From: Jackrogersella multiformis
Lineage: Eukaryota > Ascomycota > Sordariomycetes > Xylariales > Hypoxylaceae
Assembly: GCA_902806575.1 (NCBI GenBank)
Contig: CADCXD010000010.1
Location: 2,480,001-2,544,000 of the forward strand
Direction of reading: 5' to 3'
Length of the DNA stretch: 64,000 bases
The notes beneath the pieces are model-generated. The model was not told the origin of the DNA. It saw only the letters and a list, made by a program, of their open reading frames with translations, and ran no database searches. Below are positions 35,490 through 49,141 of the stretch, in pieces. Position numbers and translations under genes: made by a program. The first letter of the stretch is position 1. Each line of letters begins with the position of its first letter.

Positions 35490-37169
35490 TTACAAGGATT
35501 CAATCGCTACCTTCTTGGCGATAATCACGCCTTCCCTAGTCTCGTCCTCGTAGAACACGATATTTTTCACTTCAAACCCTGCTCCGGCTAGGAATTGCCG
35601 CCAATGGGCCTCAGTTCTCGCCTCCGCGTTGAGCATGGCGAGCATCGTCAAATCAAGTTGCGCCTCATTCCGGTGCGCGCCCTTATCTGGCAGGACTAGT
35701 TCGTCAATTATTAGAAGTGAGTGTTCGTTCATAGCTTCTCGCACGTGGCCGAGAATAGTTTGAGCATAGTGATCAGGCCAATCTTCAATTGAAAAGAGAA
35801 GGAAAAATCCGTTAGTGAACGAGAACTTGTAAAAGGGGGTGATTAAGGGGGCTATATACTCACTTCGTAGAACGCTCCGGAAATAATACGATGCCGCGCC
35901 TGGATAGACATTAGTTATCTCGGCTAGTTTTCATCGGTTTATCATTAATAAAGGGTAGGCGATACACTTACCTTTGATGGGCTGTTCCTTTAGGAAGTCT
36001 ACTGCTACTTTCTCGATGCCTTCCTCGAGTTCTGCGTTTTCCACCACCTCCTCTAGATCCTCCAGCACAATCTTGCCCTTCAGATCAGGAACTTGTTTCT
36101 TGAAGGCCTAGTGGTCGCGTCAGGCCAATCTCTATTCACAATTATCGAGTAACTCACCTTGCACTGATGACCAATACCACCACCGATATCCACAAACGAT
36201 ACGCCGTTCTCCTTTCCTCCCTCTATCCCAACAGCCACTTTCTCGAATGCGTCCGAAATCTCCTTTATGACCTCCGGACGCTCCAGCCACGTTTTCACGC
36301 CCGTCCGATGAGACGTCATGAAGATGTTAAAATCCCTTGCATTCTTTGGGCGGGTTTTCAACCAGTCGAAGAACGTCGTCTCCTCCGGGCTGACCCTATT
36401 ACCCAGCGCAAACGCCGTATCACTCTTGGTGTTGGGCGGGTTGTAGCCATGATGGCGGAGGAAAGTGGGGAGGGTGATCTGGGCTACAGCGGTGTTATCA
36501 AGCCTTATTATAAAGATATCACAGTCAGCAGTTAATACATATTGTGGCGTCTGCAGGGCGGGTTACACACGACAGAGATTCTGGGGAAACACCATGCAAG
36601 TTGCACGTGTGGTGGCTTACATAGATGCCACACCTGCACTCTGCCCCTTTCCTGATAGGTTGTTTCCGAAGTGGCTTGCAGCCCAGACTCCAGTGTCAAC
36701 TTCACGGATCAAACGTATAGATGCCAGATATCTAAGAATACGCGCCAATAATTTCGTGTCAGGATTTTTGCCCGACAGCTTTGCGAGCTCTTCTGTCGAT
36801 AAAGGAGTCGGATTCTCCTCGAGAATAGTGAAGATATTGAGGTCTACAGCAATACGGGCCGTAGGAAGCTCGAGCGTCTTATTTACGAGTTGTGTCAACC
36901 AAAGCATGCCACACCTGTAGGGTGGCTGCAGGAGATAAAGTTGTCATGGGGATAAGAGGATAGGAGGATAATATACTTACACTATACAAAAGTCTTTGAC
37001 AGGCCTCTGCCGGTGTCTCTAGTTCAGCGGTAACATTCCGGCAGGCCAAGAGGAGTCTATTTCGAAGCTGGTCATCCTCACGACAATTTGTGATGGTAGC
37101 TGAAGGGTTGGCAGCGAGCTTTTCAAGGAACGCGACTGTGGCGCCTAGCGATGCTGTCTCAATTGCCAT
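35490..37169 (-). CDS. SAM-dependent O-methyltransferase (COMT-like, secondary-metabolism type)
   Basis: Six exons on the minus strand: 37169-36981, 36925-36621, 36503-36158, 36107-35972, 35899-35864 and 35782-35490 (434 residues). The ATG at 37169 is preceded in frame only by a TTG. An N-terminal helical dimerisation region (LNIFTILEENPTPLSTEELAKLSG, winged-helix-like) precedes the methyltransferase domain with the SAM motif VDIGGGIG (residues 269-276), the acidic LEDLEEVVE segment, and the C-terminal LIIDELVLPD ... DLTMLAMLNAEARTEAHW. Such enzymes methylate phenolic hydroxyls of polyketides and related compounds. The position that is usually His in the 'LHDWPD' motif reads Arg337 (LRNWPD), encoded in the 36-bp exon 5. 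If correct, the catalytic base is missing. Confidence 0.88.
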
Positions 37170-38726
37170 ATTTGATCTAAAATGAAGATACAATTTAGAC
37201 AGATTTAAATTTTCACTTCGTCAGTTTTTTATTGACGTCAATAATAGAGCTCTCCTAAATCCTCGGTATTTCGATAGATGCTTTAGTCTCCCAACCTGAA
37301 TTTGCTACGGGAGAAGGCGTTATTTTATTTAAATCCTTTATTGTTATACTGCTACCATATTCGGTATCACTGTCAAATGCTTGCCCCGACCCGAGCGGCA
37401 TCTTGCGCGCAAGACTCCGACATAACCAGGGTAACTATTTACGTAGTACTACGTAAATACCAGAGTTATAGTCGGGTCTAGCAAAAGACGGGGCAAATGT
37501 TTAGCGTTCCATAGTTATATGTTTCTTGGAAGACATTACTACCGGATAATAGGGGATAAGGGTTAATGCAGTCAGCAAGGTGGTGATCGGGATGGACTGG
37601 CGTCATCCTCGCGGCCGAGCTATCTAGTGTATATAGGCAAGTCTAAATTTCATTTTCTGGCCCTATCAGTTCTCAACTTCCCATGCCTGTATCCACACAT
37701 CATATGTAGCAATCCTCGGTATTCAGTTCCTTCAAAGTAACATGGAATACCACGAATTCACCTACCTATGTTCATAGGGACTGAGTCGTCCCATGATTCA
37801 GTATGAGTCTTTTAATACAGGATAAAACTAAAGGACACGAATGAAAGCATTTACCATGCATGTAGGATGAGTATTTTTTTAAGATTAAAAATTCTCCGAT
37901 ATACTTTGAGGCGATATATTTGTTATTGAGTTTCGACCATCCTTAGATTATAACCGAGTCGATTCATGTATATTCATGGAGGAAGTTAAGGGAAAACTAG
38001 CTCAGTGGTTAGAATTAACTTATAGAGAATATTAGTTATTTCCAACCCATCCATATTATCCTTAACCGGTTCTACATTCTTGCCCCTTCGTTACTAAAAT
38101 AAGTGATAATCCTTAATCTTTATCCTCACTTTAACGTATTATTCCTTCTAGCTAATAAACCTCACTTCCTTATCTATGCATAAGCGGTGAGTACGGTCTT
38201 TTTCCACGAATTAATTTGGGAATTAACAAAACCAAATTCATAGATATTGCAGATTTCAGAAACGCGTTAACATGATTTTCGGTCCCGAAGAGTACCAAGT
38301 TACTTCGTTAAGAGGATTATACGTATTTAGAATGGATGTGGGACCATTTTGGAAGAATCTCTGGGTCTATTCCTTCGTAGAATGATTAACTTATGTTTAA
38401 ATTCCGAGACTTACAATGCGCTTCTCTTCTGGACAACTGCCATTTGTAAGGTACATATATACCTAGGTGCATAACCGCAGTCGAAGTTATATGTTCCTAA
38501 GTATGTTAAAAGATGATTATTTATAAGCCTATGCACCAACCTTACTAACCTCTTAGATCAGCCATTTATTTCTGACTTCGCTAATATTACGGCCAAATTT
38601 CCCCCATCTAGAAATAAATATAATCTATTTCTAGGTCTTTTAAGTTCTAAATAACTCCATGTTTCTATAGCTTAATCCTTTAGTAGCTGTATAATTATAA
38701 ACATTAGGTATCTAACCGAATATGAA
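37170..38726. other. divergent promoter region
   Basis: This separates the O-methyltransferase (-) and an SDR (+), which diverge from here. The DNA is AT-rich with no gene. An A-box-like word TAGCTCAGTGGTTAGA at about 37998-38013 is not followed by a B box. Shared control of the two genes is possible. Confidence 0.45.
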
Positions 38727-39882
38727 ATGGACTCCCTTGACATAAATACCCACACTTGGCCTTATCAACTCACAAAAGCTATCCACCGAGATCTATATCC
38801 TACTGTAGATCCATCTCGACCCGAGCTTTCGGCTGAGGGCAAGAACGTACTCATCACAGGTGTTTCCGGTGGTGTTGGAAAGGCAAGACACCACGCCGTC
38901 TTCCCGTTACCATCCTACAGCGCACTTATTGACTGTCCATACAGGCAATCGCAGAAGCTTGGTCTATCGCTGGTGCTTCATCTATCGTTCTCACTGGGCG
39001 TAATGTCAATTTACTAAATGAGGTTGCTGCCAAGATCAAGGGAGTTTCCAAAACATCCACCACCAAGATCGTTGTTCAGCCCGCGGATCTCAAGTCGGAA
39101 TCTTCAGTCCAGCATCTTTGGAACAAAGCAGCAGTCGAGGTCGGTAATATTGATGTCCTCATTAACGATGCAGGGGCCATGAATTATGCCCCGATTGGAA
39201 CAATTGAGCCATCCGAATGGTGGAATGACTTTGTTAGTTGCCTACAATTCTAACAAGATAAAGATACTCGAGAAACAATTATTTCTAACGTACAACGTAG
39301 GAGGTCAATGTCAAAGGATCTTACCTCATGTGCCACTATTTTCTCAAACAGGCTCAGGGAAAGGGTCATGTTATTTTTATTAGCAGCAGTGCCGCCGGTA
39401 CCAGGTCTCCTAATATGAGCTCATATACCTCCAGCAAACTTGCTCAGATCAGACTCATGGAGATGATTAATGATGGTATGAAACAATTATCTGCCCTCTT
39501 TCTTGATGCTTGAGCGATAAACCAGTACTAAATAAATCATGTTAGAAAACCCCGGCATCCATGCCTTCGCTTTGCTTCCAGGAGTGTTGAAGACCTCAAT
39601 GACCGCTGAAGCCTTCTTACCATTTGCGGTGGACAATCCGATGCTATCTGGAGGCTTGTCCCTCTTCCTCTGTACGCCAAGAGCCGACTGGATGAGAGGT
39701 TGCGTGATGAGTGTTAACTGTATGCCCATTTTACTCTAAAGATCTAAACGGGTGCTAACCGTATCCTAGGGGATATTGAAGAGATGGAGGCTCATAAAGA
39801 GGAGATCCAGCGAGAGGGCCGTAACAAGCTGGCATTCCTGAATGCAAAACTCGGAAAAGGTGGCCATCCTTGGGAGAAATAG
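38727..39882 (+). CDS. classical short-chain dehydrogenase/reductase
   Basis: Five exons: 38727-38882, 38945-39232, 39301-39475, 39546-39719 and 39770-39882 (301 residues). Intron 1 uses a GC donor (AAG|GCAAGA), the known minor GC-AG class; the other three are GT-AG. The protein has the cofactor motif TGVSGGVG (44-51), the NDAG variant of the NNAG motif, the catalytic Ser at 176-178 and Tyr190-x3-Lys194 (YTSSK), so it should be an active NAD(P)-dependent oxidoreductase. The C-terminal extension (EEMEAHKEEIQREGRNKL) is common in fungal SDRs. It is divergent from the O-methyltransferase and convergent with the MFS transporter, which suggests a role in the same metabolism. Confidence 0.9.
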
Positions 39883-40095
39883 TGAGAATTGATAATTTCT
39901 TCGGGCGAAGAAAGTGATAGGAGTGATAGGTGTTGGTAGTATCGAAATGACCAAGGACTGATACTGCCTAGGCACGAAGACCTAACCTATCTAGAGACAT
40001 CATTCAGGTAGTCACTATAACTACCTAGTCTATTTCAACCACGCTACTCTATTTTACCTCGTAACTATATGCACTCTCAACGCATACCAGCCGAG

Positions 40096-41689
40096 TTAAT
40101 GCTGGTACTTATAGGTTGGAGCCCTATCAGAAAATTCCACCGGCTCCGAAACACTATCCTCTCGAATTCGGTCCTTGAGTGACTCGCGACTATAATAGAT
40201 GTACCTAAGCACCCACCAGGAACAAAATGAAACGCAAATTGCTCCAAGACTCCACGCATGGCCGAGTGTATACCCCGGAGCCATGGTCTGTGGGTAGATC
40301 TGCCCAGAAATGATGCCACCCAAGTTCCCCAACGCGAAAGCAAGCCCAAGGGAGGCGGCTCGCTTACCGTCAGGGGCAGAGTTGGTGGAGAGCCAGGCTA
40401 TATTCGCGCCACCCATCATCCATGCGCAAGTAGCGATCAAGAAGCATGCGAAGTATTTTACCGCAACAGATAGGTGCTCGCCACCGAGAAGCATTGCATA
40501 TCCCACTATCCCGAGTGGCGCGCAGATGATACATGCTAGGAACCGTCGCGAGAATCTGTCCGACAAGTACCCGCACACCGCATAGACGATAGAGCCCCAG
40601 AAGAAGACGGGGATGCTGAGGTATTGAGACTGCTCGACACTGAAGTTGAAGCCGAAGCGTAGTATGATAGGTAGGAAGACGCTGAACCCGTATAAAACCG
40701 TGAGACACATGATTTGGATCAGGGTATGTAACCAGGTCTTGACGTCTTTCATAGCCATCATAAACTCCGCGCGGGTGTAGTGTCCTTTCCCTCCGTTGTA
40801 CGCTTCGGTTAGCTCCGCACGCTTCCGCATCACGGCTCGGTCGTCCTCGTTAAGGAAGTAAGCTGTGGTGTAGGAGGACGGGATGATGAAATAGCATATT
40901 CCAGCGATGGCAACGGTTACGGAGCCCTCAATTATGTATAACCTAGAGACATTAATTGATCTTAGCTATTAAGACCTTTTTGGGTTACTCCTTACCATCT
41001 CCATCCTGGATACCCTCCCTTTCCATCCATGAATAAGATGGCAAATGCAATCAAGCCACTAAACGCACTTGAGATGGCCGAGGCGACTATACCCATCTAT
41101 TAGCTCACATAGCTCCTTAAGTCTAGACATGTTTAGTTAGGTATATCTTACTGAACAGGTAGCTTATTCTCAACCCAATCTCCTCTCTCTTATACCAATT
41201 TGCCAGCATAAGTGTGAGACTAGGCATCAGGAACCCCTCGAACATCCCCATCAGCAGACGACACGTAGCAAGATCCCCGAAGTTCTTTGCGAATCCATTT
41301 CCCAAGCACACAATCCCCCAGCACGCAGCAGCCGCCGGAATAACCCGATTGAAGCCCACTCGTTTCACAATCAGCGCGGCCGGGAATTCCGATAGGATGT
41401 AGAGCGGGTAGAAGAACGAAATAGCCGTGTTGAGTTGCGTGCCGACGAGATGCAAGTCGGTGATCATCCCCTGGGTGGCGGCGAAGCCGATGTTCCCACG
41501 GTCCAGGAACGACAAGAGTTGCAGCACGATGAGGATCGGACAGATGTACAGGTCGAGTTTCGCGACGACGCGGGCCTCGCGTCGCTTGAAGTCGGCATCA
41601 TCAGCAGATGTCACAGTCTCGACCTGCTGTAACCGAAAATCTAGTTCCGGCTTCGCAGGGAGGTCGTCGGATCCCCGATGGACGCTCAT
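40096..41689 (-). CDS. MFS transporter, anion:cation symporter (Dal5/TNA1-like) family
   Basis: Three exons on the minus strand: 41689-41152, 41086-40996 and 40942-40096 (491 residues). For intron 1 the acceptor at 41087 (gggtatag) is chosen because it keeps phase and restores SYLFIASAISSAFSG. The protein has about 12 membrane helices, with the family start LDLYICPILIVLQLLSFLDRGNIGFA, the loop-2/3 motif (PAALIVKRVGFNRVIP), WRWLYIIEG and NxAWLSTNSAPDGKRA in the second half. Members take up allantoate, nicotinate and other organic anions, and many transport unknown metabolites. As the neighbour of the SDR and OMT genes it may move their product or substrate. Confidence 0.9.
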
Positions 41690-42602
41690 TCTAGGAGAGA
41701 AGTTGCTATTCGAGGACTGAATAGATGAATGTTGACGCAGCCAAGCTCAGAAGAAGGGTGTCAATCTCTCTTATAAACATGGGGTCTCAGCTACCCCGAC
41801 GTTCCATCCGGTATAGTCGGTAGTAGATTATGTATCGTGGTCTGTCGGCAATCCCATGGTCCAATCTTCACGACACGCCAAGCAAGCATGCACAACCAAA
41901 CCCCATACCCCTGAAATACGACAGGGTTATCTTTTGAACTCTCCAAATATGCCCCATCGGGACAAGAACTTTGGTCATGGTATAAATCTATAAGACGTTC
42001 ATATTGTAATTATAGGTGCCTAGGTAACCATGGCACCTTAGAAATATAGAGTCTGTAATTCGTAGCTGATCTAATGTCTAGACAGCCTCGAGGCAGAGCA
42101 TTACTCGACCTAGTTATTATCCAGGCAGGAAGTTAGTCAGGGCTGACCCCGCATAGAAGCCAAGACACATTCCGCATGAAGCCAATAGGAATCAGATCCT
42201 ACGAGCTGAGGATTTCCCCATGCTCGGCAATCAATATAGAGCTAGGCAGCTGAGCTATTAGCTTCTCTTGTGATTCGGAATTATGTCCATAGACCAGGCT
42301 GAAGGTATATCAGTATGAAAAGGTTCGAATCACCATACAAGTGGGTTCTTGTACTTGCACTAACAGACACTTGATTACTCGTATGTGAAAATGACAAAAA
42401 TATTAGTTCCAGGTAATACTTATATGAGAATAACCCCTTTTGGATACAATCTAGGCATACAGGAGTTAAGCAACGAACGCCATAAGCCAGTAAAGCCGCT
42501 CCTAAGCGGCCACCCATACGACTCTATGCAACGGTTAGTTAGCTTGCAATACCTATCCTAATCAATTATCCAAGACAAATTATATTGTAAATCGAAATCT
42601 TT
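41690..42602. other. intergenic before the retrotransposon
   Basis: Ordinary-composition spacer between the MFS gene promoter and the retrotransposon insertion. The frame at 42281-42517 shows no protein features. Base composition changes abruptly just after 42650, inside the first LTR, so RIP has not visibly leaked into this flank. Confidence 0.55.
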
Positions 42603-42607
42603 CTATG

Positions 42608-42920
42608 TGTGATAAGGGAAAATGGGCTTGGAACTGTAGTTCAAATTCGAGTAATAATTCTTTATGGTTTTAAGGTCCTTGCCTTTTATCTTTTCTTACG
42701 AAGCGAGGCGTAATGACTTATATATATATAATTTAAATATCTTTTTAAGCGTTGTTAGCGCCTTTTTAATCTTGTTAGTTTAGTTTTATATATATTAATT
42801 AATTTTTTTAATTAATTTTATTTAATAGTTTTATTTTATAAGTTTTAATATATTTTATATTTATTAATATATATATATATATTAATTATATTTTATTTCG
42901 TAAAGCTTATTTATATAATA
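42608..42920. repeat. left LTR, 313 bp
   Basis: Starts TGTGATAAGG directly after CTATG and ends in TATAATA. It aligns without length difference to 49142-49454. Differences are mostly G/A and C/T, as expected for RIP. The outer ~130 bp keeps many G and C bases, while the inner ~150 bp is nearly pure AT. Confidence 0.9.
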
Positions 42921-45900
42921 TTAGCTTTTTTTTTTAATATTTAACTTTAAGCATTTTAAAGGATTATAAAATTATAAAGTTTATTAACGTATAATTTATA
43001 AAATAGTTTAATTATTACTTTTATTTCGTTATTAAATATATATTTATAAGGTTTTTAAGTTTAATGCTTTTTAATTAATTAATTTTTTTATTTTATAAAA
43101 TACTTTATTTTATTTTAATTTTTAATAGAGTTTATAATTTATTTTATTTAATAATTTTTAGATTTTATCGAGGCTATTTTACGTAGGATTTAATTAAAGT
43201 TAAGGAGTTTTTAATTATTAACGCGATAAGGTTTAATAAATAAAATATAAAACGAGTTATATATTTTTTATTTTTTAAGTAAAGTAAATTTTATTATTAT
43301 AAGAAAGATTATTTATTAAATTTTAAAAGGTTTTAAAAGCTTTTTATTTAGTTTTTTAATAGGGCGTTTAGTTTTAATATTTTTTACATTAAATATTACG
43401 AGTTATTTTTTTTAAAAGGTTGGTATATTTTTTTATTATTTATTTGCTTATTTTTTTATTTGTTAGCGGTTTTATTTTAAGTGTTTTTATACTTTTTAAT
43501 GTATTTATGTTATTTAATATATATATAATTTGTTTTTTAAATTACGTAAAATATTTATAAAGGGGTTATAAATAATTAAATGATAATTATAATTAATGTA
43601 AAAAGATATAAATTATATTAATAATAAAGTAATGTTATTATAAGTAAATTTAATTATTACGAAGAGGTTTTTTTAGTTATTTATTTCGTAATTAACGAAG
43701 GTTTTAAAGTAAATCTTTAAAATTTAATTAAAGCGTTTTATTTAACTATCGGTTTATAAATAAAACGTAATGTTTATACGGGATTTAATTTTTATTAATT
43801 TAAGGAATTTTTTTTAAATATAAGAAATAAACTTAAAGTTTTTATTAAAAATAATATTTAATAATACGTTATATAATCTTTAATATTATTTAATAAAGAT
43901 TTTAATTAAATTATTAAATTTCTTTCTTTTTACTTTAAAAAAAATAAAGTAAGTTATTTTTAAAAATAAATTTATTATTACTTAAATAAAGTTATAACCG
44001 TTCGATAAAAGAAAGTTTATAATAAAGTTTATTATTATTATTAATTAAGGTTTATAATGTAATTTTATTAATTAAAGATATTTATATAAGGTATAACGAA
44101 GAATTTTATTTTATTAATATTTTAAATAGCTTTATACGTAATTTTAAACGATATTTTTAATGTTTAATTATTAAAAATTTTAAGTAATTAATTTTAAGGT
44201 TTTATTTATTTTTATGTATTTAATAATAAAGGTGTTATATTTAAAGGAAATGACTTTTTTCTGAAGTTTTATAAGTATTTAAAGCTTATTTTTTTAGTAT
44301 AAAAGATTATTTTAAAGGATAACGTCTTTAAAAAGGTTTATGGTTTATATAATATATTTTAAGTCGTTAATAGTTACTTTTTTTAATTTCTTTATAAAGT
44401 TAAGAGTTTAATTAAAGGTAGTAAAGTTATATAATCTTTTTAATGTAATAAAAACGGCTGTTAAAAAAGCGAATAAAGTTTTTTAAAAGTGCGAAAAATG
44501 TTTATTTTATAAAACCGATTTTATAGGTTAATTTTTAGCTTTTTTTTTCTTAAGTTAATATTATAGTAATTTAAAAAAAAATATCGGCTTTATTATTTTA
44601 TTTTTTTAATCGGTAATTAATAATAAATTAATATAATAATAATTTTTATATTTATCGGGTTTAACGTCGGTTTAAGACTTTAACCGTTATAAAATAAATT
44701 AAAATTTAATAATTAAAGTAAACTTTAATTTAATATTTAATATTTTTTAAATATTAATATTATTTTTTAAAAAAGTTTATTATAATTAATAATTGTTTAT
44801 TATAAATCTTATAATTTATTTTTATCGATATAAGTTTATAAAAATAATAAGTTATTAATTTAAGTTTATTTTATTTATTTTTTTAAAAAAGAACGACGTT
44901 AATAATATAATCCGATATATTAACTTTAATATGAATTTATTTTAAGGAATTAAAATATATTATAATAAAAGTTTAAGTAAACCGAAGTTTAAATTTTTTA
45001 AAGGATTTGTTTATTTCTTCGGTTTATACTATTTTCGAAATTCTTTTTATAAATTATTAATAAAAGTTTACGAAACCGATAAATTATTAAAATTCTTTAA
45101 AGAATTTAAATATTTTTTAATTATTAATATAATCGATTTTATTTTAAGTTATTAAAATGTTATTTATTTTCATAATATATTTTAAAAAGTTTACTTTTTA
45201 TACTTTTTAAAAATACTTTCGTAAGTTAACCGTTAAGTAATATTTTATAAGTTTTTTTAAAACTTTTTTAATAATTTTATCGTATTTTTTTATCGTATCC
45301 GTATAAATAAAAAGATTATTTAAGTATATTAAAAAGCTTAAATCGATAAAATCTCGGAAAATATTATTTATTATTAATTAAAAAGTTATAAAAACGTTAA
45401 TTAATTTAAATAATATTATTAAGTATTTAAAAAAGTTATATTTATAACGAAATGTTATTTTTTATTTATTTTTTTCTTTAATTTTAATTAAATAAAATCC
45501 TAATTTAAGGTTAATTTTTACAAATTATTTTGCGGTTTTAAAGCGAGTTTATAATTTAGATATTAAAGGTATAAAATAACGAATAAAGATAATAATATTA
45601 TTTAAACTTTAATAATTAATTATTAATTTAAAAAGGTTTTAAAGATTAAGTTTATTGATAAATATTATAAGTATTATATAAAATAAGATTAATTTCCAGA
45701 TTCGGTTATTATTAATTATTTTATTTAATTATAGTTTAAATATATTAAGTTTTTTTTCGTTTATAACGTAAAAAGGTTTTTAAAGAAATGTTTTTTTTTC
45801 TTAAAGATCGATAGTATAATTTTAGGGTTAATAATTTAAAAAGCGTTACCTTATTTTTTTAATTATAATATGTATAAATTTACGAAATTTTTTAAAAATA

Positions 45901-48900
45901 TTTTTTAACATTTTATTTACTTTAATATTTTTTACTACCGTTATATTAATTAATTTTTCCGGGTTATATAAGGTTAAGTTAATGTAATATTTCCGATAAT
46001 AAAAGGAATTAAACTTAATTTTTTTAAAGTTTAAAAAGAAGTTTACGGGCTTATAAATTTTTATTTATTATTATAATATAATAATATTATATTTATTATT
46101 TAAGGCGTTTAATTTAAAGTTAATTTAAAAGAAGTAATTTTTTTAGTAATAAAGAATAAAGAAATCGATATAATAACGTTTTATAAAAAGAATTTAAGTT
46201 AAGTTAAAAATTAATACGAGTCGAGTATATTATTTTTTAATAATTAATAATTTTTATTTTTTTACTTTAAAAAAAGATATTATTAAAATTAAATTTTTAA
46301 AATTTAATAATACTTATATTTAATATTTATTTTATTATATAATAACGTTATATTAATAATAAATTTATATCTTAAAGTTAATTTTAAATAAAGTTTCTTT
46401 ATAATTTTTATTTTATTTTTAGTTAATTTTTTAATTATTATAGCTTAGCGTATTTTATTTTAGTTTAGCCGTAAAATTTAACGAAGTGTAACGTTAAAGC
46501 CTTTTAAAAATTCGAATCGAAATTTTCGATTTTTATAATTTAAGGATAAAATAATTCTTATAAAGTTATATTTATTTATATCCTTTTTTATAATAAAAGT
46601 GTAAGTTAAGTATTATTATTTTAAGGTTATTTTACGAAAAAAACTTTATTTAGATTTAATGATAAGTTTTTATTATTAACGTTTTTTTTTACGAAATAAA
46701 AAAAGGTTTAATAATTATTACGTTTATAATATTAATAAGATTTTTTTTTTTTATTAATTTATATTTACTTAATTAATTTTTTTAAGGTATTTTTATTATT
46801 AAATTAAACCTTATCCTTTTAATTTAATTTTAACTTATTTTCGTTTTTAAGTTTATCGTTGTTTCTTAAGGATCGATTTTAACTTAAATTAAAGTAATTT
46901 TTCTTTCCGCGGTTAGTTTAGCCCGATTTTAAGGGCTTTTAAGTCGAAGTAAGCTTTTTTTTCCCGAAATACCGGGGTTAATTAATATATTTTTATATAT
47001 TTAACTTACTTTTTAAATAACGGTAAGGAATTTTTTATTTATATCCGAAAGTCTTTTTTATTTAAAATAAATTAATTTAGTAATTTTATTAAGGAAAGTT
47101 TTAACGATATAATTTTAAAACGTCGTTTTAAATTATTAAATTATTTTATTAAGGTTTAATAACTTAATAAAATATTAAGTAATATTTTTTTAATATTTAA
47201 GCTTATTTATTTTTTTTAAATTACGATGTTTTTTTAAAAGATTTATAAAACGTTTTTAAAAAGTAATAACGTATATTACTTAAATATTAAAAACTTTAAT
47301 TACGTAATTTAGTTTTTACGTTATTAATATTATAATTATACTTTTTTAAATAATAACGATTTAACTTAATTAATGCGGTAAAAATCTTTAAAAAAACTTT
47401 TCGCATACGTTTTTAAATATATTTTAACTTTTATTTATTAAGTTTAAAACTTTACGAGGTCTTTATTATCGTAAACGGCAGGTTTATTAAGTTATATTAA
47501 ATTAACGATAATTATAACGTAAAAAAAACGAATTAATTATTTTAAAGCCTTAAATAATTAATTATTATTATTTTAAGGTAAAAGATTTTTATTATTATAT
47601 AAAAGCGTAAGATTACCTCGAGGTAATCTTTTAAAAAAATCTTTAAATAATTTAAAGTTTTAAGATTAATTATTAAAATCGAAATCGCTTAAGTTATTAT
47701 TAAATATTTCGGCGGTTTTTTTAAAGGAAATTCTTTTTTTATTATTTTTAAATATAAAAAGGTTAATTTTAATAAAGTCGAACTATATTCGGGCCTTTTT
47801 AATTATTTTTTTAACTTAAACTTATAAAAAAGATTATAAAAAAAAAGTTTTTTATTTAAACTTTTAAGTTAAAATATTTAATAAATAATATTTTAAAATA
47901 TATTAAGTTTTTTCGATTAAAAAAACTCGGTTTAATTAATATCTTTAATATAATACGTTTTTTAATATTTTTTAAAACAAAATTAATATCGATTAATTTA
48001 TTAAAAGTTAATTAAGTATTAAATTTATTAAAAACGGTTTAAATATAAGCTTTTAAGTTATTAAATTAATAGTAAGTTTTTACGTTAATATGCGTAAAGT
48101 TTATATATTTTCTTATAAAAAAATTATTAATTTAAGATTTTTTAATGTAAGCTTAATTTATTACTTTTTATTAAAGATTTTTTTATTTTTTAATATTTTA
48201 ATAAAAGGTTTAAAGGACTTATTAATAATAGCTAATTATTTTTTAAGTTTATTAATAATTTTTTATTAAGCTTAATTATTTTATATATATTAAGTAATTA
48301 TATTTTAAATTTATTATAAAAAGTTTAAGTTAATTTATTAAACTTATTATTTAAAGTAAGTTATTTATTCGTTTATTAATATTATATCGGTTTAATTAAA
48401 TTAAATTATTATATTATAAATTATTTAAATTATATTATATTAATTTTAAATTTAATTTTTATTAATAATTTAATTACTCGTAACGATAATAATAAATGTT
48501 TAAATAATATAATAATTATCGTATATTTTTTAATAAAACTTAATAAATTATATAAAAAGATTATTAAAATTAATTTTAATATTATTAATATTAAAAGTAT
48601 CTTACATAATTATTTTATAATTTTAAAGGTTATAAAAAATTATAATATTATCGTTATTAAATTAAAATAATCCGAGAATAAGGAAAAAATTTCGAGGCGA
48701 TATATTCTTTATTTTAAATATTTTAATAAAAAATTACGTATTAAAGCGTTATTTAATCTTAATAAGTTCTTATAAACGGCGATTTTTTTTATACTTACCT
48801 TTAATTTTAAAATCTTATAAAAAAGATATTATTAAAGATTTAAAGAATTATTTATCGTTTAATAAAAGTAATTTAAAGTTTTATAAATTAATAAGTAATA

Positions 48901-49141
48901 AAATTAAAGTATAAATATTTAATTTAAGTATTTATAAAATAATAAAATATAAAGTTTTTTTTATAATTATAATAATATACGTAATAATAAAATTAATAAG
49001 TAATATTAATATAATATACTTTAATAAAAAACTTTTTTAAGTAAATTATTTATTTATAAATAGCTAAAATAAAGTAATTTAATAAAAAGATTAACTTTCT
49101 TTTAAAAAACATATACTTTCTTAAAATAAAATAAAATTATT

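Noticed and set aside
37998..38013. A-box-like word TAGCTCAGTGGTTAGA
   Set aside because: No B box or foldable cloverleaf follows.
42320..42335. B-box-like GGTTCGAATC
   Set aside because: No T stem and no A box at proper distance.
43000..49100. Reading gag-pol motifs or a CRISPR-like or satellite array in the AT island
   Set aside because: No frame survives RIP, and there is no regular repeat-spacer pattern. Apparent similarity to reverse-transcriptase segments is too weak to claim.
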